From assembly GCA_035631655.1 (NCBI GenBank), contig DASQIH010000101.1, positions 1 to 64,000 on the forward strand: a stretch of DNA of 64,000 nucleotides. The letters run 5' to 3'. The notes beneath the pieces are model-generated. The model did not search any database. It had not been told where the DNA came from and saw only the letters and a program-made list of their open reading frames with translations. This stretch comes from Gp1-AA122 sp035631655 (GTDB taxonomy: Bacteria; Acidobacteriota; Terriglobia; Terriglobales; Acidobacteriaceae). A program made the position numbers and the translations under genes. Within the stretch, counting starts at the first letter, position 1. Each line of letters opens with the position of its first letter. This document shows, piece after piece, positions 41,639 through 50,799 of this stretch.

Positions 41639-42145
41639 ATGCGCAGATTTTTTTTCGCAACTCTTATTTCATTCTTGCTCACCTTGTCGCTTGCGGCCCA
41701 ACAAAAATCCGAAGACAAGTCCAGATCCACGCCGCCGGACAAGATTGCAGATGACTACTCAGGCATGTACAGTTTCCTTCGTGACGGCGAGTTCGTGCAG
41801 GTCACCGTGGAGGATCAAGGGCGAGTAACCGGCTTTGTTTCGCGTTACGGCGACTTGGACAGCGACAAGGGCGCCTTCCTCGATCACTTCTTCAAGACGG
41901 GGAAGCTCGATGGAAACAAACTTAGCTTTACTACCGAGACCGTGCACGGGGTGTGGTTTGAATTCAAGGGGAAGGTTGATCGTGGCTCGGGCAAGAACCC
42001 GGGCGATGAGGCTTATTACGTTCTGAACGGGACGCTCACGGAATTCAGCACGGATGCGAACAAGAAAGTCTCCTCAAAGTCGCGAGAGGTTGCGTTCAAG
42101 GAGTTCCCTCAAGACATGACACCTTCCCCAGAGAAGAGGGACTAG
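41639..42145 (+). CDS. exported protein of unknown function
   Basis: A 168-residue protein from the ATG at 41639, with a clean signal peptide (RRFFFATLISFLLTLSLAAQ). The mature part reads DDYSGMYSFLRDGEFVQVTV, EDQGRVTGFVSRYGDLDSDK and LSFTTETVHGVWFEFKGKVD, a pattern of strands that resembles a small ligand-binding beta-fold. The C-terminal tail is Lys/Glu-rich. No motif gives a function; I recall similar acidobacterial proteins, all uncharacterised. Confidence 0.7.
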   Translation: MRRFFFATLISFLLTLSLAAQQKSEDKSRSTPPDKIADDYSGMYSFLRDGEFVQVTVEDQGRVTGFVSRYGDLDSDKGAFLDHFFKTGKLDGNKLSFTTETVHGVWFEFKGKVDRGSGKNPGDEAYYVLNGTLTEFSTDANKKVSSKSREVAFKEFPQDMTPSPEKRD

Positions 42146-42199
42146 CCGGCAGAAGCCACCGACTCACTTTCCCATGGCGTCACTCCTGAGCCAAGCGTT

Positions 42200-42295
42200 A
42201 GCTTGGCGAAGGATCTTGCGAGCATTGGCCGAAGCGATTGTCGGTCTAAGCCAGATCCTTCGCAGACTGGCGTCTGCTCAGAAAGACGACATAGC
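42200..42295. repeat. interspersed GCGAAGGATC repeat, diverged copy
   Basis: GGCGAAGGATCTTGCGAG is followed by AGATCCTTCGCAGACTGGCG and TCTGCTCAGAAAGACGAC. The ends give imperfect inverted repeats and resemble the repeats at 3517, 3656 and 60405. Confidence 0.5.
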
Positions 42296-42329
42296 TTTGC
42301 TTGACGATATAGATTTGGCGCTTTTCTGC

Positions 42330-42860
42330 TCAGGCTAGCTTGGTGCCGCCCGAGGTGCGGCGGGCGTCGGCCATTTTCTTTTGCAGAAAGTCAGTGTGGC
42401 CGCTTTCAAAATCCACAAACTCGCGGTAGAACGCCTTTAATTCCGAATCTTCCGTAATTTCACTTAACCGGGTGTAGTAACGAACCGCTCCCTGCTCGGC
42501 GGTGATAGCGATTTCCAGCGCCATTTCTCGGGGCGAGCGCCCCACCTTCAGCTTGCTGATGGTAAAGATATCGCCGTTTTCCAGCCGCGGCACTTCGATG
42601 AAGTCGCGGACATCGTCTTCCGTGATCGCGCAAGGGCGCGTCCCATAGCGCTCGAAATAGCGCTGTTGGAGAGCGGTACCGTGCTGGCGCTCTTCATTGG
42701 CCATGTCCCAGAAGGTGCTGGCGATCTCCAGCGACTCGGGGTCGTGGAACTCGGCAAATAGTTCGGCAAACTGGTGATAGATCTCGGCGTTGCGTTCCTC
42801 GATAAAAATGGCGACGTGCAGGGCTTCCTGCGGCGTGAGCGAGGCGAAGTCGCGTTTCAT
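42330..42860 (-). CDS. ferritin-like (rubrerythrin-type) protein
   Basis: A 176-residue protein from the ATG at 42860, with AGGAG 8 bases upstream. The four-helix bundle carries the expected ligands: LHVAIFIEERNAEIYHQFAE, WDMANEERQHGTALQQRYFE, EIAITAEQGAVRYYTRLSEI and FVDFESGHTDFLQKKM. Two ExxH-type pairs form a diiron site. Unlike classical rubrerythrin it lacks a rubredoxin part. It resembles the cytosolic half of the Er-VIT1 protein at 30133-31089 and probably handles iron or peroxide. Confidence 0.9.
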   Translation of the reverse strand: MKRDFASLTPQEALHVAIFIEERNAEIYHQFAELFAEFHDPESLEIASTFWDMANEERQHGTALQQRYFERYGTRPCAITEDDVRDFIEVPRLENGDIFTISKLKVGRSPREMALEIAITAEQGAVRYYTRLSEITEDSELKAFYREFVDFESGHTDFLQKKMADARRTSGGTKLA

Positions 42861-42971
42861 GCGTGGCTCCTGGACGGACCACAACTTCTGTTTTTCAGCA
42901 TACCTTTTTACCGGTGATTTTTATATGAGCAATAACGCGCGGAAGGCAGGAATTCCCGATTTGGACCCGAG

Positions 42972-43259
42972 CTAGGGCGCTGCGAAACTAGGCCGCGCGC
43001 GGCTTCCTTCCATCGGCAACCTCAGTGGCGTGCCTTCAGACAACTGGAGATGACGTGGGTATAGCACGGGCAGGCCGAAGTCGACCACGACTTTCAGAGT
43101 CTGGGAGCACTGTCAGCAAAGCCAATAGTGCTCGATGGCGACTCGCGGAAGCTGGTTGGCGTCGGTAGTCGGCTCGGGAATCAGAAGATTGAAGATGCGG
43201 CCTTCGTGCAGAAAGCGGAAACGCGCAGAACAGCTAGGATTTACGCATTTGGAGAGCAT
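42972..43259 (-). pseudogene. zinc-ribbon protein gene interrupted by an in-frame TGA
   Basis: ATG at 43259 follows GGAGG by 6 bases. The frame reads MLSKCVNPSCSARFRFLHEG, RIFNLLIPEPTTDANQLPRV, AIEHYWLC, then TGA at 43113-43115, then QCSQTLKVVVDFGLPVLYPR and on to TAG at 42972. The first pair (C5, C10) and the second pair (C48, C51) would make a zinc ribbon; the TGA stands between the two Cys of the second pair. I recall intact acidobacterial proteins of this layout (MLSKCxNPxC...YFWLCxxC). Base sequence past the stop still looks coding, so the break is recent, or a read error, or recoded. Confidence 0.65.
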
Positions 43260-43313
43260 AGGGGCCTCCGTGCAAGATGCTCCTCGAGTGGCGTGGGTTC
43301 CTTACATACGGGG

Positions 43314-43712
43314 CTACTTGGCTGCAACCGACGAGGTAGACTTTGCTTTTCGCGCGCGCTCCTGCTCGATCCGCTGGATCGTTGCGCTCAGCCAGTTTTT
43401 CACAGTTTCCTCGAGTTCCACTTGATTACAGGTGCGCTCCATCGTATCGACAGTTTCCCCAGCCCGGTTCAGAGGAATGTGGTGGCAGGGGACGCTTTCA
43501 CTCTGGGCTGTGTTGGGAACAAAATCGGTCAACAGACACTCGCTGCACGGGTGCGGCCGTTCCGGGTCGTTGAAGTTCAGGCAGGAAAGCGAGTCCTGGA
43601 AAATGGAAGTGGGCTTCCACGGGGTGCGCACGGAGCGTCCATAGCCACCTTGCTCAAGAAAGCTGAGTTCAAATTTCAGGACCTCCAGGATGTCACGTTT
43701 GTCAGTCGACAC
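43314..43712 (-). CDS. cysteine-rich conserved acidobacterial protein, unknown
   Basis: A 132-residue protein starting with GTG at 43712, supported by GGGAGGTG just upstream. It opens VSTDKRDILEVLKFELSFLE and shows QDSLSCLNFNDPERPHPCSE, CLLTDFVPNTAQSESVPCHH IPLN: four Cys and an HH pair that may bind zinc or iron-sulfur. A helical, basic end follows (KNWLSATIQRIEQERARKAK). I know proteins of this pattern only from acidobacteria; no role is established. Confidence 0.78.
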   Translation of the reverse strand: MSTDKRDILEVLKFELSFLEQGGYGRSVRTPWKPTSIFQDSLSCLNFNDPERPHPCSECLLTDFVPNTAQSESVPCHHIPLNRAGETVDTMERTCNQVELEETVKNWLSATIQRIEQERARKAKSTSSVAAK

Positions 43713-44050
43713 AAGGCACCTCCCGAGTCTGGTTCCGTGCGGGCTCGATACGGCTAAACTGCTGACGCTCCATCCCCGCGCGATCATTCTCCGAGATGCG
43801 CAAACAAAGCGCTGTGATCAATCTCACTGGGCTTTGTGACATTGCTCACCAGCCAATCCCCGCGGTTCCATGACCATGGTCGGGGCCGGGGTTCTGGCTC
43901 AGGCTGGACGACCGAAATCGCTGCCTGGGCTGAAAATTATAGAGGCCGGAAAGTCGCTTGGGACGTTCAATGGAGGTCACCTGCACGCGTGACCTGCTTC
44001 ACAGCCCGGCCGTTTGGGCGATGCTAGCTTCGGGAACAGGGAGGCTTGCC
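43713..44050. other. intergenic stretch, 338 bases
   Basis: Nothing beyond divergent promoters is expected here. It contains AGGGAGGC, the ribosome site of the OsmC-like gene, and a CCATGACCATGG palindrome near 43869. No gene seen. Confidence 0.4.
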
Positions 44051-44503
44051 ATGGAGAAGAGTTACACTTACAGCGCTCACGCACATTGGACGATGCACAA
44101 GCGCGGTATCCTGGAAGCTCCGGAAATTCCCCGCACCATCAACTTTGCGGCGCCTCCGGAATTCGGTGGCGAGCCCGGCCTGTGGACACCGGAAAACCTG
44201 CTCCTAGGCGCGGTGGTCACCTGTTACGTGGCAACCTTTCGAGCTATCGCAGAAGCCTCGAAATTGTTCTTCAGCGGCATGGATGTGTTCGTAGAAGGCG
44301 CCATTGAGAAACAGGAGGGCGGTTTTCGCTTCACCCGCATTGTCCTGCGGTCGGTGGTCACGATCGAGCGGGAGGAGGATCGAGAGCGTACCCAAAAGCT
44401 GATTGAGAAGGCCGAGCGGGCATGCCTGATCTCGCGCTCGTTGTCCTGCAAGGTTTCGGTGGAAGGGAAGATCGAATTAGAAGCACCGGTCGCCGCCGAG
44501 TAG
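44051..44503 (+). CDS. OsmC-family protein, divergent branch
   Basis: A 150-residue OsmC-fold protein from the ATG at 44051 with GGGAGG upstream. YTYSAHAHWTMHKRGILEAP and FGGEPGLWTPENLLLGAVVT mark the fold. The first reactive Cys is in AVVTCYVATFRAIAEASKLF and the second in KAERACLISRSLSCKVSVEG. Both are present, as in peroxide-reducing OsmC/Ohr relatives. It is only distantly like the OsmC at 21828-22259. Confidence 0.88.
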   Translation: MEKSYTYSAHAHWTMHKRGILEAPEIPRTINFAAPPEFGGEPGLWTPENLLLGAVVTCYVATFRAIAEASKLFFSGMDVFVEGAIEKQEGGFRFTRIVLRSVVTIEREEDRERTQKLIEKAERACLISRSLSCKVSVEGKIELEAPVAAE

Positions 44504-44594
44504 GTTCACACATCCCGCCCGCCGGCACCCAGCCGGATTCACAGCTCTCCTATGGTCGCAGCCTGATCGTTTCGCTCCTCTTATCGGACTCGAA

Positions 44595-44624
44595 TTGATA
44601 CATCGGGTCGAATTTGAGCATAAT
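44595..44624 (+). promoter_or_regulatory. candidate promoter of the glycosyltransferase gene run
   Basis: TTGATA (44595-44600), 18 bases, CATAAT (44619-44624). The start of transcription would be near 44631, so a TTG start at 44633 would have no leader; a GTG at 44651 is the alternative. Confidence 0.4.
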
Positions 44625-44632
44625 GATCGTTC

Positions 44633-45067
44633 TTGATTACACAAACACAAGTGAAACGCAAACCGCGGAGGCTTCTGCAGATCAGGATCGCCGTTGTGGC
44701 GGTGGTTTCATTGAGTCTGCTTTCAGCGGTAGGATTCGTGTTCAACCCAGCGAAACAATTTCGACCTGTAGGAATGACCCTCTCGCAGTATGACAAGAGA
44801 TTTGAAGAGCTGCACAAAGTATTGCCCAAACGTGGCGTGGTGGGATATCTGGGGATCGGGTGGGAGAGCGGGCATCAACTTCCCGCTTACTACGCGACCC
44901 AATATGCTCTGGCGCCCCTGGTGGTAGACAATTCCTTAGAGCCTGAACTCGTCGTAGGAAATTTCGCTACTCCCCTGGATCCGACTACCACCACCTGGCC
45001 AGCCAACCTATTTCCTGTCCAGAATTTCGGCAATGGCGTGGTGCTATTCGCCAAAAGGCGCAACTAG
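44633..45067 (+). CDS. membrane-anchored protein leading the glycosyltransferase run
   Basis: A 144-residue protein (TTG at 44633, or 138 from GTG at 44651). The N-terminus is basic (KRKPRRLLQIRI) and followed by one hydrophobic helix (AVVAVVSLSLLSAVGFVFNP), so the rest faces the periplasm. The body holds VVGYLGIGWESGHQLPAYYA, TQYALAPLVVDNSLEPELVV. It stops directly ahead of the next gene (0 bases between), which points to translational coupling. Similar segments occur as C-terminal parts of some GT39 enzymes, so an accessory role in that pathway is inferred. Confidence 0.72.
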   Translation: MITQTQVKRKPRRLLQIRIAVVAVVSLSLLSAVGFVFNPAKQFRPVGMTLSQYDKRFEELHKVLPKRGVVGYLGIGWESGHQLPAYYATQYALAPLVVDNSLEPELVVGNFATPLDPTTTTWPANLFPVQNFGNGVVLFAKRRN

Positions 45068-46495
45068 ATGGGCGGACTAGCCGGGGCAGTTCTCTGCGCG
45101 GCAACCGGTTTTGTACTGATTTCCTTGGCTTGGCCGAGAGGAGCCGCACTCAGATCTGACCTTCTCCTGAAGGCCTCGCTTGGCTTGGGTGGCGGGCTCG
45201 GATTTTTCTCCTTTTTATACTTTCTCTCCCTGGTGTTCTGTATTCCTGCGCGAACGCTGGCCGTGATGGAAGTCGTGATTTTCGTGTTGTTGTCAATCCT
45301 GCTTTGGATTCGCAGCCATAGCAGTCATGGTCAAAGCCTGTTCCAAAGCACTGCGAATATGTCTGCCAGTCTCTTGGGTCAGATCTTGGCGGCGGGGTTT
45401 ACGTTGAGCTTGATGGGTTCGCTGTATAGGTGTCTGAAGGAACTGGCAACGAACCCAAATGGCACGGGTTGGGACGCTTTTGCGATCTGGAACCTGCACG
45501 GCCGTTTCTTGTTTCGCGGTGGAGAGCATTGGAGAGACGGCTTTTCCAGTCTGATCCCCTGGTTTCATCCGGACTATCCGCTGCTTCTTCCTGGCAGCAT
45601 CGCTCACTTCTGGAGTTACTTGGGACGGGAGACGACGCTCGTTCCGGCTGCCCTCGCATTCGCTTTCACATTCAGCACAGTGGCGCTGCTGTTCTCTGCT
45701 GTTTCTGCTCTGCGGGGGCGAAACCAGAGTTTGCTCGCGGGAGTGATGCTGCTGGGGACGCCCTCTTTCTTGAGGCAAGGAATGTCGCAGTACGCCGACA
45801 TACCGCTCGGTTTCTTTCTTCTGGCGGCGATTGTGCTCCTCAGTCTTGCAGATCGGGTTCCGCAATCCAGTTTCTCGCTGCTGGCTCTTTCAGGTTTTAT
45901 GATGGGATGTGCCGCCTGGACAAAAAATGAGGGATTACTCTTCCTTACTGCTTTCCTGGTGGCGCGGCTGGGGATTCTCTTGGCTCGCGAGAACTGGCCG
46001 ACGCGCTTGCGGCACATGGCGCCGCTGGCTGCCACCATCGTCCCCATCCTACTATTGATCGGGTATTTCAAGCTTTCCCTCGCTCCCCCTGGAGAACTGT
46101 TCTCCAGCGCCAGCAGCATGCTGCAGAAGGCAATCGAACCTCACCGATACTGGATGATTGCGCGATGGTTTCTAAGAGATTTTCTTCGCTTTGGCGGTTG
46201 GATTCTAATTCCCGGGACTCTGTTGGTTATTGCTTACCCGATGATTTTGGGTAAAGACGCCGAATCGAGATCTGGTACTGGCATGGCGGTTTCAGTTTGG
46301 ACGTTGGTTTTGGCCGCGATCGGATACTTTGCCATCTACGTGATTACTCCTTACGACCTGCGATGGCATCTGATGTGGTCGCTTGACCGGCTGTTTCTGC
46401 AACTCTGGCCGAGCGTGCTTTTCCTCGTGTTCGTTGCCGTACGGACACCCGAGTCGGCAATGTCCCTGGGAAATCCTGAGCCGGAGGGTATCTGA
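45068..46495 (+). CDS. polytopic membrane glycosyltransferase, GT39/ArnT-like
   Basis: A 475-residue membrane protein with about eleven hydrophobic segments. It starts with helices (AVLCAATGFVLISLAWPRGA). The first periplasmic loop (FLFRGGEHWRDGFSSLIPWF HPDYPLLLPG) has the acidic and aromatic character of GT-C enzymes, which use polyprenyl-phosphate sugars. WTKNEGLLFLTAFLVARLGI is another family-like segment. Which sugar and acceptor cannot be read. Confidence 0.78.
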   Translation: MGGLAGAVLCAATGFVLISLAWPRGAALRSDLLLKASLGLGGGLGFFSFLYFLSLVFCIPARTLAVMEVVIFVLLSILLWIRSHSSHGQSLFQSTANMSASLLGQILAAGFTLSLMGSLYRCLKELATNPNGTGWDAFAIWNLHGRFLFRGGEHWRDGFSSLIPWFHPDYPLLLPGSIAHFWSYLGRETTLVPAALAFAFTFSTVALLFSAVSALRGRNQSLLAGVMLLGTPSFLRQGMSQYADIPLGFFLLAAIVLLSLADRVPQSSFSLLALSGFMMGCAAWTKNEGLLFLTAFLVARLGILLARENWPTRLRHMAPLAATIVPILLLIGYFKLSLAPPGELFSSASSMLQKAIEPHRYWMIARWFLRDFLRFGGWILIPGTLLVIAYPMILGKDAESRSGTGMAVSVWTLVLAAIGYFAIYVITPYDLRWHLMWSLDRLFLQLWPSVLFLVFVAVRTPESAMSLGNPEPEGI

Positions 46496-48007
46496 ATGAA
46501 CGATACCCGGCTTAAGGACATCGGTAACTACAAGCGTTCCGCTCTCATCGCTCTTGTGCTGTTCGTTTCTTACGCCTACTTCTACCAGGCGGGTGGCTGG
46601 AATCAGAACTCACGATTCGACCTGGTCCGCGCCATCTTGGACCAACACACATTACGGATTGACTCTTATCATTCCAACACCGAAGACAAAGCACTGTTTC
46701 AGGGACATTATTATTCCGACAAGGCGCCCGGAGTGGCTCTGCTTGCAATACCGGTGGTAGCAGCGGTCAGACCGCTGCTGCGCTGGACGGGCGTCGATCC
46801 CCTTTCGCCGCGAGGTCTGGTAGCCGAATCGCATATAGCGACCATTCTGACAATCGGGTTACCTGCGGCGCTTTCGTCCGCGTGTCTGTTCCTGCTGGGG
46901 TTGCGACTGGGCTCAACAACCGGAGGTGCCGCTTTCGCAGCCCTCTCCCTGGGCTTGGCAACACCGGTCTGGGCGTGGGCAACCATTTTCTTCGCGCACG
47001 CGCTGGTCGGAGCCTGTCTCCTGTTTTCGTTTGCAGCGGCGGTGCGAGTAGGCCAGGGCACGAGGCCGAGCAAAGATCTGCTTTGGGGATTGGCAGTCGG
47101 GCTAGCAGCAGGGTGGGCGACGGTATCAGAATACCCGGCAGCGCCCGCCTCGGTAATGCTCGCAGTCCTGGCCATGGCGCAAGTGTGGCCTCGTGGATGG
47201 CCGAGTCGATGGCGTGCGGCAGTTGGCGTTGCTCTCGGAGCCGGGGCGTGTCTGCTGGTCCTGATGATCTACCAGTACGCTGCTTTCGGTTCCCCGTTCC
47301 AGCTTGGATATACCCACTATGAATCAGGGGCGTTCCCTTGGATGCGAAAGGGCTTCCTGGGACTCACCTTTCCGAGACTCGACGTCATGTTCAAACTGCT
47401 ATTCGGTCTGCGGATCGGGTTATTCGTCCTTGCGCCTGTCACCGTCGCCGGCGTGTTTGGCCTCCGACAGCTTTGGAAACAGGAAAGCACGCGCAACCCG
47501 GCCGCCACGGCAGCGGGAATTGCTGTCTACTACTGGCTGTTTAATGCGTCGTTTTCCGGCTGGCATGCTGGCTGGACATATGGTCCGCGCTACATGGGGG
47601 CGGGAATACCTCTGCTGTGCGTGGGCCTGGGACTCGTGTGGGCCCGCTCCTCAAGCCGCCTGCGGTGGTTACTGGGCGGGCTGGCAATCTGGGGAACGGC
47701 TCTGTCGCTGATGGCGGTGGCAACTACTGCGCAACCGCCACAAAATCTCCGAGTTCCCATCGCACAGTTGATCTGGCCATCGTTCTGGTCGGGGAAGTTG
47801 GCTATCAATCAAGTCTCGATGCTGACGGCAGCGGACGAGAGCGGCGGCGTCGCGCATGGCTCTTTTAATCTGGGCCAAATCATCGGCCTGCACGGTCTGG
47901 CCAGCCTGTTGCCGCTGCTGGCACTGTGGTGTGTAGCTGGGTTTTTGTGGATGAGGATGAGCCAGTCGCGCCAACGGCAGGCTCATGCAGCACTGACCAC
48001 GAGCTGA
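46496..48007 (+). CDS. polytopic membrane protein, glycosyltransferase-like
   Basis: A 503-residue protein with about eleven membrane segments; its ATG directly follows the previous stop. The first loop (QAGGWNQNSRFDLVRAILDQ, HTLRIDSYHSNTEDKALFQG, HYYSDKAPG) contains the D-x-x-x-x-S and YSDKAPG elements common in bacterial GT-C family relatives. The C-terminus is helical and short. Role parallel to its neighbours is inferred. Confidence 0.78.
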   Translation: MNDTRLKDIGNYKRSALIALVLFVSYAYFYQAGGWNQNSRFDLVRAILDQHTLRIDSYHSNTEDKALFQGHYYSDKAPGVALLAIPVVAAVRPLLRWTGVDPLSPRGLVAESHIATILTIGLPAALSSACLFLLGLRLGSTTGGAAFAALSLGLATPVWAWATIFFAHALVGACLLFSFAAAVRVGQGTRPSKDLLWGLAVGLAAGWATVSEYPAAPASVMLAVLAMAQVWPRGWPSRWRAAVGVALGAGACLLVLMIYQYAAFGSPFQLGYTHYESGAFPWMRKGFLGLTFPRLDVMFKLLFGLRIGLFVLAPVTVAGVFGLRQLWKQESTRNPAATAAGIAVYYWLFNASFSGWHAGWTYGPRYMGAGIPLLCVGLGLVWARSSSRLRWLLGGLAIWGTALSLMAVATTAQPPQNLRVPIAQLIWPSFWSGKLAINQVSMLTAADESGGVAHGSFNLGQIIGLHGLASLLPLLALWCVAGFLWMRMSQSRQRQAHAALTTS

Positions 48008-48075
48008 GTTCTGTCGTTTAAAGGGGCACGGCGGGAGACTATTGCCCAGCAGGCAGTTTCCCCACTACATAAGAC

Positions 48076-49797
48076 ATGGCCGAGAGCCTTACAGTTGAGA
48101 GAAAGGAGTCAGCTGCAGTGCGGAGGCAGCAGTTGCGATGGCTCGTGCCTGGCCTTCTCCTGCTCGCCTACGTACTGCAGTGCGCTTGGTTTATTCGTAC
48201 CCAGTCGCTGACTTATGACGAGCCCCCACACATCCGGGCTGGGCTGGAAGCCTGGCGCAATCACCGCTTCGAGGTGTGGAACGATCATCCGCCATTGGCT
48301 CGCCTTTTATGCACCGTGCCCCTGATCGACAGCCGATGGCAAATTGAGGTCGAGTCTGATCCTAATGGTGGCTGGCACGTTCCTCGAGTTGCGCCCGATC
48401 CGGAATCCTTGGCTCATCGTGCACGCTCGATGAATGTCTTGCTGGGAGTGATCCTGGCTTTCCTGGTGTGGACAACGGCACGAAGAATGTTCTCTTGGGG
48501 CGCGGCTAGCCTGGCGCTGGCGCTTTTTGTTTTCTCACCGCCTCTGATCGCTCACTTCTCACTTGCGACTACCGACGGCGCGGCCGCGCTCTTCGTCTTT
48601 GCTACTGCTGTGGGTCTGGTCTGGTGGAAAGAGCAACCATCGATACTACGTACCCTCTCCTTCGGGGCGCTGCTGGGCCTGCTATTGCTGGCTAAGTTTT
48701 CCACGCCGGTGATTTTCATACTCGCGGTGGGCGGGATGCTGGTTCTGACCCCTGAGGGTTTCCGCATCAGTCCTCTCAGATGGAACTGGGGGAAAACCTG
48801 CGCCGCCGTTTTGATTGCCGTGTTGGTTTTATGGGCGGGTTATTTCTTTCACGTTTCCCACGTATCCATCCAAGACGGAGAATTGAGCGCCGATTTTCCG
48901 AACCGTGCTTCCTATGTTCACAAAGTACATTCCAGCAACTCGAACGTCGCTTTCCCTCTTCCGGCGGGGGAATACGTGCAAGGCCTTTATCAGGTTTTTC
49001 AGCACAACAAGAGGGGGCATCCAGCATTTTTTCTGGGGCAGGTTTCGGCACGCGGCGGTTTCAGACTGTTTTACCCGGTCGCCGTGCTGCTGAAATGGCC
49101 GACAATCACGCTGATATTATTTGCGCTGGGGCTCATCCTCTTGCTCCGGCGTGCCATTCCCGCGCCAAAGGGTTTGTGGCTGATGAGCGCTTTCCCGGCT
49201 ATCTATTTCGGTCTTGCGATGCTGTCCCGTCTGAACCTGGGAGAGCGGCACGTGTTGCCGGTTTATCCGATTATGCTGCTTTTTGCGGGAGCGGTGTGGG
49301 AGTTCGCGAAGGTGCGCCGCCTAACCAAGGCAGTGATAATTCTTGCGGTCGTACTGCAAGGTGCGGATGGGTTAAGGTATGCCCCCGATTACCTTAGCTA
49401 TTTCAACGTTTTCGTACCGTCATCCGAAAGTTACAAGCTGCTTACCGACAGCAACCTCGATTGGGGGCAAGGACTGCTGGCCCTGCGTGAATACGAGAAC
49501 ACTCATCCGGGCGAGCCCATCTCGCTGGCATACTCCGGCAGCGTGGATCCGCGTGTTTACGGCATCCGAGCGCGAGCGTTGGCGGAAGGGCAACGGGCAA
49601 CCGGCACGGTGGTAGTGAGCGCCACCGATCTTTCCGGACAGTACTTGGAAAGCCCGGACAGCTATCGTTGGGTGCTGCACTATCCGCGCACGAAGATATT
49701 GGGCCACTCGTTGCATGTCTTCCAAGTACCGGCATTAAGTGCGCATGCAGGTAGGGCGCTCAAGGCTAATCAGGCTGCTCCGGTTCGCGCACCGTGA
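48076..49797 (+). CDS. GT39-type (PMT-like) glycosyltransferase
   Basis: A 573-residue enzyme. The first loop carries the key acidic pair for GT39/PMT enzymes (SLTYDEPPHIRAGLEAWRNH, RFEVWNDHPPLARLL). Ten or more helices follow, and a periplasmic C-terminal domain (YKLLTDSNLDWGQGLLALRE, then GIRARALAEGQRATGTVVV). It transfers sugars from polyprenyl-phosphate donors to proteins or lipids, judging by family. The end overlaps the convergent universal stress gene by 32 bases. Confidence 0.86.
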   Translation: MAESLTVERKESAAVRRQQLRWLVPGLLLLAYVLQCAWFIRTQSLTYDEPPHIRAGLEAWRNHRFEVWNDHPPLARLLCTVPLIDSRWQIEVESDPNGGWHVPRVAPDPESLAHRARSMNVLLGVILAFLVWTTARRMFSWGAASLALALFVFSPPLIAHFSLATTDGAAALFVFATAVGLVWWKEQPSILRTLSFGALLGLLLLAKFSTPVIFILAVGGMLVLTPEGFRISPLRWNWGKTCAAVLIAVLVLWAGYFFHVSHVSIQDGELSADFPNRASYVHKVHSSNSNVAFPLPAGEYVQGLYQVFQHNKRGHPAFFLGQVSARGGFRLFYPVAVLLKWPTITLILFALGLILLLRRAIPAPKGLWLMSAFPAIYFGLAMLSRLNLGERHVLPVYPIMLLFAGAVWEFAKVRRLTKAVIILAVVLQGADGLRYAPDYLSYFNVFVPSSESYKLLTDSNLDWGQGLLALREYENTHPGEPISLAYSGSVDPRVYGIRARALAEGQRATGTVVVSATDLSGQYLESPDSYRWVLHYPRTKILGHSLHVFQVPALSAHAGRALKANQAAPVRAP

Positions 49798-50671
49798 GCA
49801 CTGGGCAAGCGGCTTTGCTGGTTACTTCCGAGGCAGTCCTCCACGGGCGACGCCCGCCCATGGTGGGAGACTGACGTACGCCGAGCACGATCAGGTCAGG
49901 GTTCTGTTCCGCCGCAACGTCCAGAATACGCGCCGCAGGTGTGCCGAATCCCACGATGAAATCCGGTTCAAATTGTAGAGCGGCGCCCTCGGAAACTAAT
50001 TTGCGCAGCCGCATTTTGGCTTCATCCAGGAAGCGCGCCTTCTGCAGGCGCGATTCGCCATAGGACTCTTGAACGACGTGCAACAGAGTCAGATGGGCTT
50101 GGTATTGTTGCGCAAAAGAGAGGGCATAGGAAACGGCGTGAAGAGAGTGCGGCTTGAACGTGGCGGCCGCCAGGATACGACGCAGACCGGAGTTCTCGAT
50201 TGGTTCTCCGGGGAAATTTGGGCCGACCGTCACTACTGGGCAGCTGGCCTGGCGAAAAATGACTTCCGCGGTCGATCCTAAAAACATCTTGCTCAACCCC
50301 GTACGTCCACGAGTTCCTAACACGATCAGATCAATTTCATGCTCCTGAATCATAGGGGCCAAGGTTTCCCAAATGCTGCCCTGCGCGACCAGCAGTTTGT
50401 GGGGAATATCGCGCAGGTGGCCCGAAACCAACAGGTCCGTGGTGAGACGGTGCCCCTCACGCCACGCCTGATCCACGGCACTTCCTGGCGCCTGCGACTC
50501 TCCTTGATGGAGCGGATTGGCGCCCACAATATGTGCGAGGTAAAGAGTTGCGCTGTAACGCCGCACCAGCGAGAGTGCATAAAACAGAGCAACACGGGAG
50601 GCAGAAGAAAAATCAGTGGGGACAAGGATATTTCTAAGCGTGACCTGCGCCTGTGTGTAGCTCCTTTCCAC
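49766..50671 (-). CDS. tandem universal stress protein
   Basis: A 301-residue protein with two Usp domains, residues about 10-150 and 165-300. The first ends in LIVLGTRGRTGLSKMFLGST AEVI, which keeps the GxxGx9G(S/T) ATP-binding loop; the second, DLIVLGVRQSPTMGGRRPWR, lacks part of it, so only the first may bind ATP. Usp pairs of this type serve stress and energy-depletion responses. Gene neighbours show no clear link. Confidence 0.9.
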   Translation of the reverse strand: MERSYTQAQVTLRNILVPTDFSSASRVALFYALSLVRRYSATLYLAHIVGANPLHQGESQAPGSAVDQAWREGHRLTTDLLVSGHLRDIPHKLLVAQGSIWETLAPMIQEHEIDLIVLGTRGRTGLSKMFLGSTAEVIFRQASCPVVTVGPNFPGEPIENSGLRRILAAATFKPHSLHAVSYALSFAQQYQAHLTLLHVVQESYGESRLQKARFLDEAKMRLRKLVSEGAALQFEPDFIVGFGTPAARILDVAAEQNPDLIVLGVRQSPTMGGRRPWRTASEVTSKAACPVLTVREPEQPD

Positions 50672-50799
50672 CTCAGGCCTCCAACGCGCGAAAACCAGGA
50701 TTTTACCCGAGCAACTCTCTTTGATACGTATTGTAAGTTAAATCGCTTTAGTGTGCGTAGTATGCAGCCGAAGGAAAGGAGAGTTTCACGTAGCAGGCC

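Noticed and set aside
43128..43757. A 209-codon plus-strand frame
   Set aside because: The minus strand carries two better-supported genes there, each with a strong ribosome site (the interrupted zinc-ribbon gene and the Cys-rich protein).
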